A stretch of DNA of 5,557 nt, from NCBI GenBank assembly GCA_904502175.1, contig CAJGDU010000084.1:1-5557 (forward strand), written 5' to 3'. This document shows, piece by piece, positions 5,507 through 5,557 of this stretch (within the stretch, counting starts at the first letter, position 1; each line of letters opens with the position of its first letter). Under the pieces are notes generated by a model, which saw only the letters and a list, made by a program, of their open reading frames with translations, did not search any database and was not told the origin of the DNA. The position numbers and the translations under genes are program-made. Source of the stretch: Clostridiaceae bacterium. GTDB taxonomy: Bacteria > Bacillota > Clostridia > Oscillospirales > Acutalibacteraceae.

Positions 5507-5557
5507 TCAGCCCTCCGCTTCGTCATTCTTGTCCTTCAGATGCCGGAACAGGAACGC
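5507..5557 (-). CDS. 3' end of an unidentified gene upstream of the regulator (partial)
   Basis: The minus strand reads through 16 sense codons (AFLFRHLKDKNDEAEG) to a TGA at 5509-5507, two bases before the regulator's ATG. The ribosome site of the regulator lies inside these last codons, as is typical of an operon. Regulators of this size are commonly paired with a small membrane protein, and a hydrophobic-then-charged tail would suit one. The piece is too short to identify and could be a chance open frame. Confidence 0.5.
   Translation of the reverse strand, partial: AFLFRHLKDKNDEAEG

Noticed and set aside
1..5557. CRISPR arrays, tRNA or rRNA genes, insertion sequences, attachment sites.
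   Set aside because: No regularly spaced repeats, tRNA-like cloverleaf, transposase frame or flanking terminal repeats were seen.

Overview
This window looks like a chromosomal segment of a fairly GC-rich, anaerobe-type member of the Bacillota (Clostridia, perhaps Oscillospirales or a related gut or rumen lineage). The evidence is strong AGGAGG-type ribosome binding sites, GTG and TTG starts, tightly overlapping co-directional genes, a small Xre-type regulator with its own terminator, and protein types common in that group. The assignment is inference from style; there is no rRNA or marker gene here. Every supported gene is on the minus strand, so the window is read from right to left.

Right edge (5310-5557): the last 16 codons of an unidentified gene run into a 64-residue Xre/Cro-type helix-turn-helix regulator. 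This two-gene unit is closed by a very strong intrinsic terminator (5263-5299).

Centre (175-5225): after the terminator, a promoter-like sequence (5196-5225) precedes a compact four-gene operon. In order of transcription it encodes (1) a 79-residue single-pass membrane protein of unknown function; (2) a 636-residue protein with about four N-terminal membrane helices and a soluble domain that I recognise as linalool dehydratase/isomerase (Ldi) type; (3) a 709-residue P1B-type ATPase with an N-terminal CxxC metal-binding domain and the Cu(I) signature; and (4) a 256-residue SafE/UreH/DsbD_2-type membrane protein. The three junctions are overlaps of 44, 4 (ATGA) and 4 (GTGA) bases. Translation of the copper ATPase is probably coupled to that of the Ldi-like protein, because the ATPase start has no visible Shine-Dalgarno sequence.

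Left edge (1-174): an AT-rich gap of 121 bases carries a promoter-like element threaded by a perfect 7-bp inverted repeat and an imperfect copper-box-like palindrome. It leads to the first 17 codons of a gene with a TTG start and a signal-peptide-like N-terminus, cut by the window edge.

Functionally, the ATPase plus SafE-like pair is a recognisable copper-handling module (export, or supply of copper to a membrane or extracytoplasmic enzyme). The unusual part is its linkage to a membrane-tethered Ldi-like protein. That protein keeps most of the active-site residues of the terpene enzyme at matching positions but has lost its catalytic-pocket histidine and one tyrosine. Its substrate is unknown, and this arrangement is the best candidate in the window for something undescribed.
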